Part shown: positions 5,997 to 6,262 of the stretch, in pieces
Layout: each line of letters opens with the position of its first letter
Numbering within the stretch: position 1 is the stretch's first letter
Assembly: GCA_017998195.1 (NCBI GenBank)
Contig: JAGODN010000155.1
Coordinates: 1-6,262, forward strand
Length of the DNA stretch: 6,262 nucleotides
Source of the DNA: Desulfobulbus sp.
GTDB taxonomy: Bacteria; Desulfobacterota; Desulfobulbia; Desulfobulbales; Desulfobulbaceae
Reading direction: 5' to 3'
Program-made: the position numbers and the translations under genes
The notes under the pieces: generated by a model
The model's database searches: none
Seen by the model: the letters and a program-made list of their open reading frames with translations, nothing else
What the model was told of the DNA's origin: nothing

Positions 5997-6262
5997 TTAG
6001 GCGTGCTTCTTCTCCGGTGGCTTCAGGGAAAGAAGGATGACCACCGCAACGGCCAGGACCACCGCGGAAACCACGAACGGAACGAAGAACGAGCCGGTCA
6101 TGGCCTGCAGCTTGCCGCCAACCCAGGGGCCGCAGAAACCGGCGACACCACAGGCGGTGAACAGCAGACCGTAGTTGGAGCCCTGCGCGGTCGGCCCGAA
6201 GTACTGCAGGGTCGTGGCCGGGAACAGGGTGAACATGGCGCCGTAGTTCCAGCCGATCAGAC
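5997..6262 (-). CDS. MFS transporter, oxalate/formate antiporter (OFA)-like, C-terminal part
   Basis: The minus-strand frame is open from the window edge to a TAA at 5999-5997 and encodes the last 88 residues. The start of this fragment, [20 protein letters not shown], and the following [19 protein letters not shown] match the region around helices 10-11 of the OFA family of the major facilitator superfamily, where 'YG.n...fPa...d.fG...G.nyGilftawG.aG..Gp' is typical. Two helices are clear: one covering [15 protein letters not shown] and a last one covering [20 protein letters not shown]. The charged tail PPEKKHA is cytoplasmic. Relatives carry oxalate/formate or other small carboxylates such as lactate; the substrate here cannot be told. 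The gene converges on the kinase/phosphatase cluster and is probably unrelated to it. An internal ATG at 6236 is not a real start, because the similarity continues upstream to the edge. Confidence 0.85.
   Translation of the reverse strand, partial: LIGWNYGAMFTLFPATTLQYFGPTAQGSNYGLLFTACGVAGFCGPWVGGKLQAMTGSFFVPFVVSAVVLAVAVVILLSLKPPEKKHA

Noticed and set aside
1..6262. tRNA, rRNA, CRISPR array or insertion sequence
   Set aside because: No cloverleaf, regularly spaced repeat, transposase frame or terminal inverted repeats with target duplications were found by reading both strands.

Overview
The window is a GC-rich bacterial segment with Gram-negative traits: one encoded protein has an outer-membrane-type lipoprotein signal, and another is the tail of an oxalate/formate-antiporter-type major facilitator. 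Codon choice is strongly biased to G/C in the third position. A GC-rich proteobacterium or Desulfobacterota member would fit, but no marker gene fixes the taxon.

Layout. Positions 1-415 hold the 3' end of a von Willebrand factor A (VWA) type protein. A short gap with two GC-rich hairpins follows. Positions 525-3092 encode an 855-residue protein with two FHA domains, an ABCG-type ATPase and a six-helix membrane domain. This is the architecture of Mycobacterium tuberculosis Rv1747, whose partner there is the kinase PknF. A transmembrane Ser/Thr protein kinase (3062-4471) overlaps its 3' end, followed by a small lipoprotein with a beta-rich, Ig-like body (4490-5050) and a PP2C-type phosphatase (5047-5907). 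All are on the plus strand, closely packed or overlapping. A 22-bp perfect inverted repeat (5931-5978) closes the cluster and probably also terminates the convergent minus-strand MFS gene (5997-6262, truncated by the window edge).

Reading. The genes make a complete phospho-switch around an exporter: the kinase writes phosphothreonine, the exporter's FHA domains can read it, and PP2C can erase it. The lipoprotein and VWA protein are possible extracytoplasmic partners. The substrate cannot be read from the sequence. No type VI secretion genes are visible. A near-consensus sigma-70-like promoter lies inside the 3' end of the exporter gene, so the kinase-lipoprotein-phosphatase genes may also be transcribed separately.
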